The notes beneath the pieces are model-generated. The model was not told the DNA's origin, did not search any database, and saw only the letters and a list, made by a program, of their open reading frames with translations. A stretch of 64,000 nt of DNA from Coccinella septempunctata. Lineage: Eukaryota; Arthropoda; Insecta; Coleoptera; Coccinellidae. Shown one piece after another: positions 48,229 to 59,560 of this stretch (positions are counted from its first letter, which is position 1; the number at the start of each line of letters is the position of its first letter). The DNA lies in NCBI RefSeq assembly GCF_907165205.1, contig NC_058197.1, positions 17,338,766 through 17,402,765 on the forward strand. Direction: 5' to 3'. The position numbers were made by a program, and so were the translations under genes.

Positions 48229-48468
48229 AGTTTGAGTCGAGGAAAATTGCTCTATCCAAAAGATTCTATTGTTCAAATAGTTTTATATGCCTATATAATA
48301 TTCAACAAAATTCTTCTCGAATTTGAAGAAACATTCCTGAGCCTTCATAATAAGCATGCATGTTTAACGCAATTCATTTTGAAATTCTTTTTTGAACACG
48401 AACTTTTGCCGGATAATAAGTGTCAAATCCATACTGGTGAACGCATTGCTAATATAGTGATAACCTGA
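48229..48468 (+). pseudogene. C-terminal fragment of the same transposase
   Basis: A 79-codon open frame with the segment SRGKLLYPKDSIVQIVLYAY resembles the C-terminal region of P-like THAP transposases, where an 'L(I)YPS..' stretch is common. It lies about 100 bases after the THAP fragment, so the central nuclease region has been deleted. Assignment by family resemblance is moderate. Confidence 0.55.
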
Positions 48469-48894
48469 ACCACCAACACACTATTAAAAAATTATTGCGG
48501 AAAGACAAACGACTCTTCAAGTAAAACCTATAACAGCAGAAAATTGAAAAAATTTGTAGCTTGATTACATTCGAATTTTTGTTTCCAATGAGTTTTGTCA
48601 TTCACCTATGATTCTTTTCTCAGACTGTATGATGAAATTCTTGTCGTTTTTTTTCGCAGTATTCTTTAGACTGATAAGAAAATGGTTTTTGTTTTGAAAC
48701 TTCGTTTTCCCATAATGAAATCGAATGGGAGACAAAGAACGACTGGCATCCTCTTTAATCCGAAAGCCCTTCCATTGCAGAATTATTGACAATAATTTCC
48801 GAATGATAAACATCCCAGAAAACCGAAAAAATTGGACAATAGACGTGAATGCCGCGCCAAAAACGTTCCACGTCTAGTTCTCAGAGCTTCGTAG

Positions 48895-49954
48895 TAGGGC
48901 TGTGTCGATCACGATCGATCGAATCGTTTGGATTCGATCGTAACCCGTGCGGGAGTGATCGAGTCACCGATCTCGAAATGACCCAATCATTTCGATCATT
49001 CGGTCATATTCGAGTTCGACCCGCCTGCGCCTTCTGGACACGAGCATTACTACAGAATTCGACTGACTGAAGTGACTATTTTCTCAATAGATTGTTTATT
49101 TGACAAAAGATGGCAACTTTCAGTTTCCCCCTATAGATGGATTGGTTGTTTTGGCATTGGTTGTAGCACAGCCCTCTGTTAAGAGGGCTGAGGTTGTAGG
49201 GTGTATCGCGTATCGCTGGTTGTCTATTCAAGAATAGGTATTGTAGCCTGATCGAGTCGAGATCGAAAGATCGAATGATTGAATTGTATCTTAAAGAACC
49301 CATAAGGATCGATTGTGAATTATGGAGTTGGAAGCGATAGATTAATTGAACAAGTACATATAAAAGTTGGGAAATTTCTCATTAAGCGGAATTGAAAAGA
49401 AACTTTTCGGAAGAAATGAAATTCTACTAATTTAATGATAACAAAAACCTCTTGATTTAGGACGACGCAATTTTTGGCCACATTCAGGCTGAAAATGCTG
49501 GACCATTTAATTATGATCTTCTATCACAAAAATACATCTTTAATTAGAAAAATTCATTTCCTGAGTCGATCTTTAAACTCGAAACTCAATAAAATTTTAA
49601 CAGGCTCGAAAGTCGGTGAATGAGTCAATGCGATATAACAAAATCGGGTTTTATGATCGAATGATCGGAATGATCGAATTAGGTGTATGATAATTGATAA
49701 AATATCAATTGTAAATACATTTCATATATAAAAAACCGTTAAAATCATTTCTGACCAGAATCTAGAACCCACTCTTTTCATTTCTGAGCCCGATCACATT
49801 TGAACAGGCTTGATACACGATAAATGAGTTAATTTAGCATATTCGGGTTCTGTGATCGAAGTGATCGAAATGATCGAATCTTTTGACCCGATCCCTGAGC
49901 CGGTGGGTCGCGATCGACCCGGGTTACGAAAATACCCTGATCGACACAGCCCTA
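48895..49954. mobile_element. hAT-like non-autonomous element, 1.06 kb, nested
   Basis: The ends TAGGGCTGTGTCGATCA and its complement are terminal inverted repeats. They are flanked by an identical 8-bp duplication, CTTCGTAG (48887-48894 and 49955-49962), the signature of hAT insertion. The interior is rich in GATCGAT/GATCGAA repeats near both ends and encodes no transposase. It is inserted inside the THAP element. Confidence 0.9.
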
Positions 49955-50023
49955 CTTCGTAGTGTCGCCTCGCTATGCTGACGTCACACGAGAGCGCCCA
50001 GGCCTTTTCATATCGGAGGTAAC

Positions 50024-52015
50024 GGTTAAACCCCCCTAAAATGACCTATATGCTACTCTGTCTGAAAATCAGGAAGTGCTATTGCTGTTTTAAGATATGG
50101 AGTGCATAGAATATGTTTTGAAGATTCTAGAAAACCAAACAGTTGATGATTCGATAGAGAATTGCACTCCCGAGAGCTCTTCGAAGTCAACTAGAAAATG
50201 AAAAGTGGAAAAACAAAAAAAATTATTTTCTCCTAAACTGGGCCAGATATTTGAAATTTTGGTATGGAAATGTAGGTTTTCGAACACGCTGAATCTATTG
50301 CAAGCAATTTCGAGAGCGTATCTCCGTTCGTTTAGATTTTCATCCTGGAAATGGCATTTTTCAAAAATTGCCAATTTTCAATCTGCGATATCTCCTGTTA
50401 TATTCGTCTGATCCAATTGGGATTTTCAGTTATATAATCAGCGTTGCCTAGGCTTCCACCCTAGCACAAAAACTCGATTTCGAAAATCTCGATTTTTTGG
50501 GTCAAAAATGAGCAAGGGGTTAGACCCCCCTAAAATGACCTATTTGCTACTCTGTCTGAAAATCAGTAAGTTCTATTACTGTCTTAGGATATGGAGTGCA
50601 TAGAATTTGTTTCGAAGATTCTAGAAAACCAAACAGTTGATGATTCGATAGAGAATTGCATTCCAGAGAGCTCATCAAAGTCAACTCGAAAATGAAAAGT
50701 GGAAAAACAAAAAAATTTTTTTTCTCGTAAACAGTGTCAGATATTTGAAAGTTTGGTATGGAAATATAGGTTTTCGGACACGCTGAATCTATTGCGAGCA
50801 ATTTCGAAAGCCTATCTCCGTTCGTTTAGATTTTCATCTTGGAAATGGCATTTTTCAAAAATTGTCAATTTTCAATCTGCGATATCTCCTGTTATATTCG
50901 ACAGATTCAATTGGGATTTTCAGTTATATAATCAGCGTTGCCTAGGCTTCCACCCTAGCACAAAAACTCGATTTCGAAAATTTCGATTTTTTGGGTCAAA
51001 AATGAGCAAGGGGTTAGACCCCCCTAAAATGACCTATTTGCTACTCTGTCTAAAAATCAGGATGTTCTATTACTGTCTTATGATATGGAATGCATAGAAG
51101 TAGTTTTGAAGATTCCAGAAAACCAAACAGTTGATGATTCGATAGAGAATTGCACTCCAGAGAACTCTTCGAAGTCAACTCGAAAATGAAAAGTGGAAAC
51201 ACAAAAAAAATTATTTTCTCCTAAACAGGGCCAGATATTTGAAATTTTGGTATGGAAATATAGGTTTTCGAACACGCTGAATCTATTGCAAGCAATTTCG
51301 AGAGCATATCTCCGTTCGTTTAGATTTTCATCATGAAAATGGCATTTTTCAAAAATTGCAATTTTCAATCTGCGATATCTCCTGTTATATTCGTCTGATC
51401 CAATTGGGATTTTCAGTTATATAATCAGCGTTGCCTAGGCTTCCACCCTAGCACAAAAACTCGATTTCGAAAATCTCGATTTTTTGGGTCAAAAATGAGC
51501 AAGGGGTTAGACCCCCCTAAAATGACCTATTTGCTACTCTGCCTCAAAAACAGGAAGCTCTATTACTGTCTTAGGACATGGAGTGCATAGAATTTGTTTT
51601 GAAGATTCCAGAAAACCAAACAGTTGATGATTCGATAGAGAATTGCACTCCAGAGAGCTCTTCGAAGTCAACTCGAAAATGAAAAGTGGAAAAACAAAAA
51701 AAATTATTTTCTCCTAAACTGGGCCAGATATTTGAAATTTTGGTATGGAAATGTAGGTTTTCGGACACGCTGAATCTATTGCGAGCAATTTCGAAAGCTT
51801 ATCTCCCTTAGTTTAGATTTTCATCTAGGAAATTGCATTTTTCAAAAATTACGAATTTCACTTGAGAGTTCCTCAACATCGAACGGTTGCGCCGAAATGG
51901 ATGAAATTCTCAGATTTATTACTAGAAGAGTTGCCCTTTCAGAATATGTATCACATTCAGATCTACGATAATTTTCTTGGAAGAAAAACGACTCCCAAAA
52001 GATGGGGGTCAGTTA
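50024..52015 (+). repeat. Array C of the 494-bp repeat, right part, with tail
   Basis: Landmark positions 50242, about 50737, 51230 and 51722 keep the 492-495 bp period. The distance from the last left-part landmark (47299), less 2449 bp of insertion plus duplication, is 494. The array ends at about 51848 and continues into the same tail as array A (TTCACTTGAGA, then CGAACGGTTGCGCCGA), recognisable to about 52015. Confidence 0.9.
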
Positions 52016-52227
52016 TCCCAGATATTCAACTTCAGACTTCCACTCTACAATGTCTCCTTTTAACATTCCCCCACGTTGCTACGCCCATGTTCATACGCAT
52101 AAGGTCTGCGCCTAGGAGAAATTGAATATAAATCATAACTTTTTGCCGGAATCATTATTTACGAAAAATATGTTTATTATAACATTTCCAGCTCAATGTC
52201 AGATATTTTTACATTTTAATGACTTAC

Positions 52228-52368
52228 GTCCGTGCTTGATGTTGTAATTCCTTCACGCATGACCTGATGCATTGAAAAAAGAGTACATTTCACCAAAAAT
52301 TCACCGTCAATTGTTGGACGAATTGAACACCCAGCACGAAGTACAAGGCTAATCAGAAAAATCCTCAT
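52228..52368 (-). CDS. Candidate 5' exon with a 47-codon upstream frame
   Basis: On the minus strand an ATG at 52368 opens 47 codons, starting MRIFLISLVLRAGCSIRPTI, and meets a consensus GTAAGT donor at 52227 in phase 0. A TTTATAA sequence lies about 40 bases upstream. The large gene's first coding exon has an acceptor at 46455-46454, six bases before its ATG. Joining the two would place TGA directly after this frame, so it would be an upstream ORF in a 5' untranslated exon. Alternatives are a separate small gene or an old element fragment. Transcript data would be decisive. Confidence 0.3.
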
Positions 52369-53746
52369 AATATTTCAAAGGGCGAGTAGCTTGGTCTAAC
52401 GTGGTTATAAAACGGCAGAAACCCCGTTTTTTACCCTTGAATTGGAGCGAAAACCTAGAAGGTCTTTACCAAATCCATTTTCATACAAGAAACCCCCCAG
52501 TGTTAGATAAAAAAAGTGCAATTAAATCGTATCGAAATAAAAACTGACAGAACCGGTTTGGCGTGGCGTCACGATCGCGGTTGTAAAAAAAAAACGCGTA
52601 TCTTCCTTCGTTCCACTGACAGACATCGTGATCTTCATAACGATTTCATGTCTCGTAACATCTATAACAGTACACGTACATGCCGGATGACTTTATTAAA
52701 CGTTCCTATCCTTCCTGGCCGTCAGAATAACTGAAAAGCGTACGCCGAGGCAAAAACTGTCACACTCCGGTGACGGTGCGCCCTGTATATAGCACGACAT
52801 TCCGACGGGAATTCATGGAGATGTTTCTTCAACGAATTTGACGCCACTGGTTCAGTCGGAAACAAAAAGGGGGTTCGTGAAAGTGACGAAGGGAGGGACG
52901 TGGCTGTCTTAGGTCATGTAGTAATGGAGCCGACCCTTAGTACTAGGAAATTGTCCGATTTATATGCGGAAAATCGATGGGTTTTCGTATAGACCACACT
53001 ATAAACGAGTGGCCAGTGAATTTCTACAATATCAGCGTTGTTCTGATACTTTTTCTTTCCAAATCTCGACTAACGTAGTATCTTTCAAGATTTCGGAGTG
53101 AAATATATGCGGAAGGACATGATTTCGAATCTCTATAAAAAAATCACGCAATATTTATGGCAGACGATATTTTTTATTGCAGCTCAATACCGTCATGAAA
53201 TGTGCGGTAGCCAAGGTTGAGTTCGTTTCGATTACAGCATTTTTGTGGAATATAATGATCGTCATTAAGCGACAATGACTGGAAAACATTACGCCGTTTA
53301 GTGGATACAACACATCGTGAAACCCTGAATTCTGGGGATATTCAGTTGGCCCGAAAAAATCCGTTGACACGCGATGATTTTTTTATTTCATCGGAAACCT
53401 TCATCGTATGCCTGCAATTCTTGAGAGATTACAGCACTAGGAACCACCAGGCCAGTGTAAGTGGGATGTATATACCATTTTTTTTATTTGATGTCGTTGC
53501 AAATACTGTGGAAATGTGTAACAATCAGAAGATATAATTTTTTTAACTCCTTTCTCCATTTTTATAGTGATAATATTTACAAACTGAAAATAGTGTTTAT
53601 TCAAAATATTTTGGAAATTGGCTGGCATTCTATTGTATTCTATAACAATAGCGAAGTGTTGGCAGCTGTTTATTTATAGCTATCAATGTTATAAGGGATG
53701 TATAACGTTAAAATAAAGGATATTTTAATTTTCAAACTGTGGAAAG
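52369..53746. other. Upstream region, no clear gene
   Basis: Includes a locally GC-richer patch around 52550-52620 that may be promoter sequence for the minus-strand exon at 52228-52368. Short open frames (52516-52734 plus, 53301-53537 plus) show no recognisable domain. Confidence 0.35.
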
Positions 53747-54107
53747 ATGGTTCGTTTACCAGAAAACATGCTGGCAGATAGAAGGTTTCGTGTTTTTGTT
53801 GATGATAATGGTAGTAATTTCAAAACATTGAATAACAGCAGCCCTAGCTTTGGTTTTTTCAGATGCTGAATATTGTTGCCCCTTTTGTAATAATAGTGCT
53901 CATGTGCAAAAAATTTATGCACAGCTTAATCTTTCTATGAGAATTATACCTGGAACTATTAGATTTCCACCTATTAATTGTCCCATCTATAAATTTCAGG
54001 ATGGTTTTAGGGCTATAAATGCAGTTTCCGAATCTTTTTTGAATTGGGTTGTGAATTTTAAGTCGATTAGACATACAGAACTCAATTTTTTTTTTAATTT
54101 CAGATAA
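53747..54107 (+). CDS. Hypothetical two-exon gene with a CPFC-type motif
   Basis: Exon 53747-53810 (MVRLPENMLADRRFRVFVDD, then N) and exon 53863-54107 join across a 52-nt GT-AG intron in phase 1 and give 102 aa. The second exon contains YCCPFCNNSAHVQKIY, a possible single zinc-binding pair. A second splice (donor about 54048, acceptor about 54102) is possible and would change the C-terminus to ITFSGKLKRTW and on. Very short introns fit this genome. I do not recognise the family; it may be a real small gene or a decayed one. Confidence 0.35.
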
Positions 54108-57100
54108 CATTTTCTGGTAAATTGAAAAGGACCTGGATTTTTGTAGTGCTAGACGCCCTTATATATTAAATATTTCAGCTTATTTTATAAATATTTCTTC
54201 CATTTCTAACAATCCATCAGAATCACTGGGAGAAAGGGTTTTTTACTGGGGTTTTTCCCTAAGCTCGTGTATCATACGCAAAATTGTATGGTACCCCATT
54301 ACTATAACCTCTGCTAAAACTGTATTTCATACACATGCTATAATTATTGTTTGATGTAGAGCACCTATATAAAAAAACAAGACAAAAAAGTGGGAACAAC
54401 CATGGATTCCTAAATTCTCAATTCTTCATGTAAATTACATAACCTTGACTATATTATGAGTAGTTTCCCAAATGTTGGACGTCTTATTGTATGTTTTATC
54501 TTGATGAACGATGTGATAATTAATAATATTCATTCAAAAACTTTCATTCTAACTTGTGTGGGAGGATGTCGGTACTGTTTATTCCAATGTTTAATTTCCA
54601 TAACTTGAACATAATGTCTAGGTTAATTACAGGAAAAAGCTTTCACTTTTTTTCCAAAAAAAAACTGAATACTACAAAAATAATTCATTGACATAATATA
54701 TTGTATGAAAACTTAGAATCTACAATTCAAATTGAGTTTTTTACGAGAAATAAAATGATGTGGAGTAGATATATCAACATCAGCCTTAATTTTACTGAAA
54801 AACACCTCGTTTTATGAAAACTCTCATGCTCTAGATTCATCACAAATTATTTAGTCCAATTATTTCCATACCAATCAACACAAGGTTTCAGTTTTTGTGC
54901 TCGCTCGCTCTAAAATAATAAAACAACTTTTTCTATCTATTTCCCGCCCTTGAGGGTAAAAAAATGCGATTTCAATTTTTCGATAACCATGAATGAACGA
55001 AAGAACACACGAGTAGGAGAGTAATCATGATCAGAGTCACCTATCGTGTTTCATTCAGCTTGTAATTTTCGTCGTTATCTGATGAAACGGCCACACGAAA
55101 CGAATCCATTGAAAGTCCAGACCAGAGCTAAAAAATTAAATCGAGATAGATCATCCTGCTCAAAGCGAAATATTATTTTTTTAATTTTTCAGTGATGTGA
55201 ATCTCAAAATTCGCTTCCAGCCATTCAAATTCATTATATTTTGATAGGATACTGATGAAAACCTTATTTCCCTTGTGGAGGTGAGTGTGGCAAGGAAGAA
55301 ATTGCTATAATTAGGGTGTATGAGTGAAACTGATTCATGGTGTTCAATTTAATGGAGGGTTGGTTGAACAAGGCTTAACCAAGCATTTAATCGTTTTATA
55401 ATTGAGTGTTTATTATGGTTATTATCCAGTTTTATAGTCTTCTCCCTGTGTTGAGTCTATATTTTCTTCATGAAAGTAAACAAGGTTATACTGAGAAGAG
55501 TACAAGAAAAGGATCATTAAAAATTTCTTCAGAGAGAGGAGGAGGTCCCACATTTTTTATATAGGCATTTTTGTGACTGACCAAACAATTCCATTCGTTG
55601 CAGAAAAACAACTACCCTAAAAACATGCAACCTACTTTTACAACTCGTCCCATTTTACCTAAATTGACCTAATGGCAACTTACATTTATTATTCATCAAT
55701 GTCTTTTGCCAGGGGCCATTAGGTATTACTGGTTATCGATTGATAGTACACTAACCCATATTGCTGGAAATTCTAGTAAAGATACCCCTTCTGCAACTAT
55801 CATGCTCGAAAAGCAGCATTTTGAACAAGTTCATTATCCATGTAAATTAGAAGAAAAGACATAAAAAACACTTTTAATCAGTTATTCTCAAAAACCATAA
55901 GGGGTAACCCTATAAAATTTGGCATAAAAATCTAGTACCATCCAGTATTAGTCAATTCAGCTTTTTTCTCAGATCCACTCGTTTTAAGGGAGAAAAATTG
56001 AGGAGGGAAACTCAAAAAAATCTTATCCCAAAGAGTGTTGATGCCACACCCTTGAAATTCAGGGGTATACAGGGTTTAAAATGAATTTAAGGGTCCTGTC
56101 GACAAATTATTTTTCTCAGCAAGAAACTACAACAAATTGTTTGTTCAAAACGAGTCGAACTATCAAAAGTAATTCTTCAATGGTGTAATATTCATCATCT
56201 GGCTCCAATTCCGAGATCAAATATTTCCATTTATAGATAAAATAAATCTCATAGACTACAGTGTTGTTTGTTTCGGATTTGTCCTTATAGTGGCCCTGAA
56301 AATCTACAATTTATACAAGTATCAAGTTCCTGAAGGACCATACCTTGTGAAATATAAGCTAGATTGGATCCTTCATAAAAAAAACCTCCAAATAGTCTGT
56401 GTCTCTCGATATCAACTCACCTCCCAACATTTCCTCCCATTTTCATGGTGAAAAAATTGTATCTACAGTTCCTCAAACTACTACAATTTCCTAGAACAAT
56501 AATTACCGACTAACCTCATCGCCACAATTAGGAAAAAGTCTGAAATGAGCGATAACTAATCAATAACAGTAAATTGCTGTTATCGAACGAAACGTAACGA
56601 TAACAGCCACAAAAGTACCAGTTTCTCGATACTTCTCCGTTAAACAAATACGAAAAGGCAAACAAATTCTTCGAAAAAATCGGAGGTATGTGCTTATGAG
56701 TTATGTTAACAGACGACCGTAACCAACAACAACAATGAGAACGTATAATCGCCAAATTAAACAGAGAGATAACTCAAATGTTAACTATCTCATTACGATA
56801 CATTATTTTCTTTTCAGTGTTGTTTGTACTGAAGATAGTTCGAACGGTGGTCATTGGCTGCCTTCTATTTGATAAGGCTCGAAATGACGGCGTCAATTTC
56901 GAAAATTTATTTTAGAAGACGCAGGCACAAGGTTACAGATAAGTTTGTACAGGGTTAAGTTGTCTACGCGACTATGGACATAATTCGAACGTCGAACATG
57001 GGTTGTACACGATAAGGTACGATGATTCACTGAAAATTTCACGATATTTCCTCTATTTCTTGAAAAAATTCCGAAAATAATTCGTTCGTTAGGTGAGAAG
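54108..57100. other. Long AT-rich stretch without a recognisable gene
   Basis: I found no splice-bounded coding exon, no known domain and no copy of the repeat families seen elsewhere in the window. Confidence 0.4.
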
Positions 57101-57140
57101 CTCTGACCGAGCTCAGTATCTGGATGGGTGATCGTTCTGT
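57101..57140 (+). repeat. 5S rRNA-like fragment
   Basis: GAGCTCAGTATCTGGATGGG followed by TGATCG resembles the internal control region of 5S rRNA (the GTACTTGGATGGGTGACCG part). Only about 35 bases match, so this is a fragment or a 5S-derived SINE relic, not a 5S gene. Confidence 0.4.
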
Positions 57141-59439
57141 AACGTTTCTAGACAAATCGCAACGATATAACGATCGACCCTCGTACACGACAAGCCCGGC
57201 GTACCAAAAAAAATTTATTCAGTCTCGATTCTACCAAATTAACATATTCATGATAGTGTTGACTTACTCCGACAGAATTGAATCTGAAATTTAAATTTGC
57301 GAGGTGCTGTATTATTGTAGTTCATTTTAACCTCCATTGATATGTAAACAATACGATGGGAAGTTTTTTTTTGTATAAATATATTTATTAGCACATTGCT
57401 ATCCAACATTTCGAAACAGTTAGAGGTTGTGTATTTGGGGGTATATTGTCAGTGGTGATTTTTTCAATTTTTACTAGCTAATGGGAAGAGTAAATGAGTG
57501 AACGAATCTTGATATAATAATATGGACAGTCCATCTCGAACAACAATTGTGGAGAACTCCTGAAAATGGTCTTATTTGTGCCTTCGAAGAATTCTTTCTG
57601 ATACTAATTGTGTACAATGAAACATTTATCGTGAAGATTACCCAACAGAATTGATTGAATTTCTCACAGAGAATATAAACTATCGAATTTGATAACATAT
57701 ACGATGTAAGTGCCAGTTGTGTGTCACAGGCAATAAATCATTTCAAGATAAAGAAAATACAAGAGATCTCTGGAAAATAGATTATTATACTGGGTGGTTG
57801 AGGTAAATCTTCTATTGGCCACAACATTGAGCTGACCAAAGGGCCTTTGGCACCGTTCTATTCAACAAAAATAGTTTAAATAGAAGACAGACTTCCTGTT
57901 ATACCGGAAACGTCATACTACTTTCTTATTTCAAATGACACACCCAGTATTTTAAGGCACCATAAGACAATGTGCTATACTTGAGGTCCCTGTCCCAACG
58001 GTTTTCGATTTATTAGTGTTTTTGTCCTGAAAATTTAGACAAATCCCAAACCTTACATTTTATCATAATACCTTTGATATACGACGTATAAACGGACATG
58101 GCAGAACACCGACCCCTTATCGATAAGCAATATTTCATCCCATTACATCCCCCACATGCGAACATTGTGAAAATATGGAAGTTCACTCTATCCACAGGGT
58201 ACAAAAAGGTTACAAGTAAAGTGACTAGTGCTGTTGACGTAGTTTTTCTCCTTTAAAGGTCCGAAATATACGCATACCAAAACGTATTTTTCATTCAATT
58301 AAAGAATTAATTTTCTCCAGCTTTATAAACCTTATCGAAATGAGCTATTTTACTTTTAATGAGACCATATCATCAAAATGGTCAATAAAATTGCTTTAAT
58401 GATCGCAGTAAAGTTTTGATTGTATTTTTTTTGTAATGGGAAATATGAAAGTGCAATGTGGCTTCATGTATTTTGGAGAAAAGATACTCAGTATCCTCAG
58501 AAGGGTTTCACCTCGAGAGGAATCAGCAATTCAACCTAATTTTTGACAATGTAGTAGTCTTTTATCTGAATCGAGACATCATTCACAACTCGAAGCATCT
58601 GACTTCAGTATGATGCAAATGGACAATCCGCTTCCCATGAAATCGCAAAAATCTTCGATGAGATTCAAATCTGGTGAGTGGGTTGGCCAGGGCTGATTCT
58701 TGGAGATAGTCCAAACGTTGCCCTTGTTACCACAGCATAGCTCATTCATTTTAACAAATAAAGTACCACGAATGTCAGAGAGTATATCACTCTATTGAGA
58801 ATATCGAGTCCTAACTGAGACGCCCTGTATAGTAGGGTATATTAGATGTCATCTAAAACTTTTCATGCATAAAACAATAATTGCAACAAGGATAAAGAAA
58901 CAGCTTAAGAACCAGGTATATTTTGTAGGGTTGGTGATAAATTTGAAGAACTTCGAAGTTTTTAAAAAACATGTTGGTGGAAAAATGTGATGTTTTTGGC
59001 ATATTGGGTCGAATTTGAAGGGAATGACTCAGATGCATTTAGCGATTTTCCCTTACGTATCTTATCAGTAGAAGACAGCCTTGCTAATACAACTATAGCT
59101 AACAGATCAAAACATTAGCAGTGGCCTTAATTTCCAATGCCACTCAGCGATGACAGCAGAGTGACATCTCGACAATCATTACACGACACAGTCGCAGCCA
59201 ACTAAGCATAAATATTTCACTGGGACTAATCAATAAAACTACTTGTTTTTGTCGATAATAGACGGATATCCACTTGACAACAACACGTACGCGCTGGGGG
59301 CCCTATTCGTCGAGCCGTTCATCAGAAAACGCGAACGAATCATCGAAAATAAGCAGAATACTCACCTAATGAAACAAAACACTTTGTACACTACACGCCA
59401 TTTTGGGAATAATTGTCAAATATCAAATTAAATTGTTTA
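57141..59439. other. Gene-poor stretch
   Basis: AT-rich sequence with no supported exon. CCCTGTATAGTAG at about 58823 looks like the outer tip of a short TIR element without an identified partner. Confidence 0.35.
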
Positions 59440-59560
59440 TTTTACGATGACACATTTGCGGCATGCGCAACAGCAGCTCGCACAGACATCGAACGTACGA
59501 CGGCCGACGTTGAAATGATTACATGATGATTACGGAATTACCATTACCAAGGAAACCACG
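59440..59560. promoter_or_regulatory. Promoter-like GC-richer patch
   Basis: The window turns locally CpG-rich here (TGCGGCATGCGCAACAGCAG, then ACGTACGACGGCCGACG). The GCGGCATGCGCA part is close to the NRF-1 palindrome. On the minus strand an exon-like segment ends at a consensus GTGAGT donor near 59367, suggesting a leftward 5' untranslated exon. The corresponding gene was not found. Confidence 0.3.

Larger units (their letters stand above)
47584..50023. mobile_element. THAP-transposase DNA element (P- or Kolobok-like), 2.44 kb
   Basis: Inverted ends: GTTACCTCCGAGAAGAAAAG at the left and the complement GTTACCTCCGATATGAAAAG at the right. Inverted similarity runs inward for about 65 bp (AGGCCT, then TGACGTCAGCA, then GCGAGG). 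A 9-bp repeat, GGTTAAACC, flanks it, and the uninterrupted array shows GGTTAGACC once at that point. Inside are remnants of a THAP-bearing transposase, reading rightward. The flank also contains TTAA, the target of the Kolobok class, whose transposases carry THAP domains; P elements usually duplicate 8 bp. The superfamily is therefore left open. The catalytic core is missing and a hAT-like element sits inside, so it is not autonomous. Without that insertion it would be about 1.37 kb. Confidence 0.85.
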
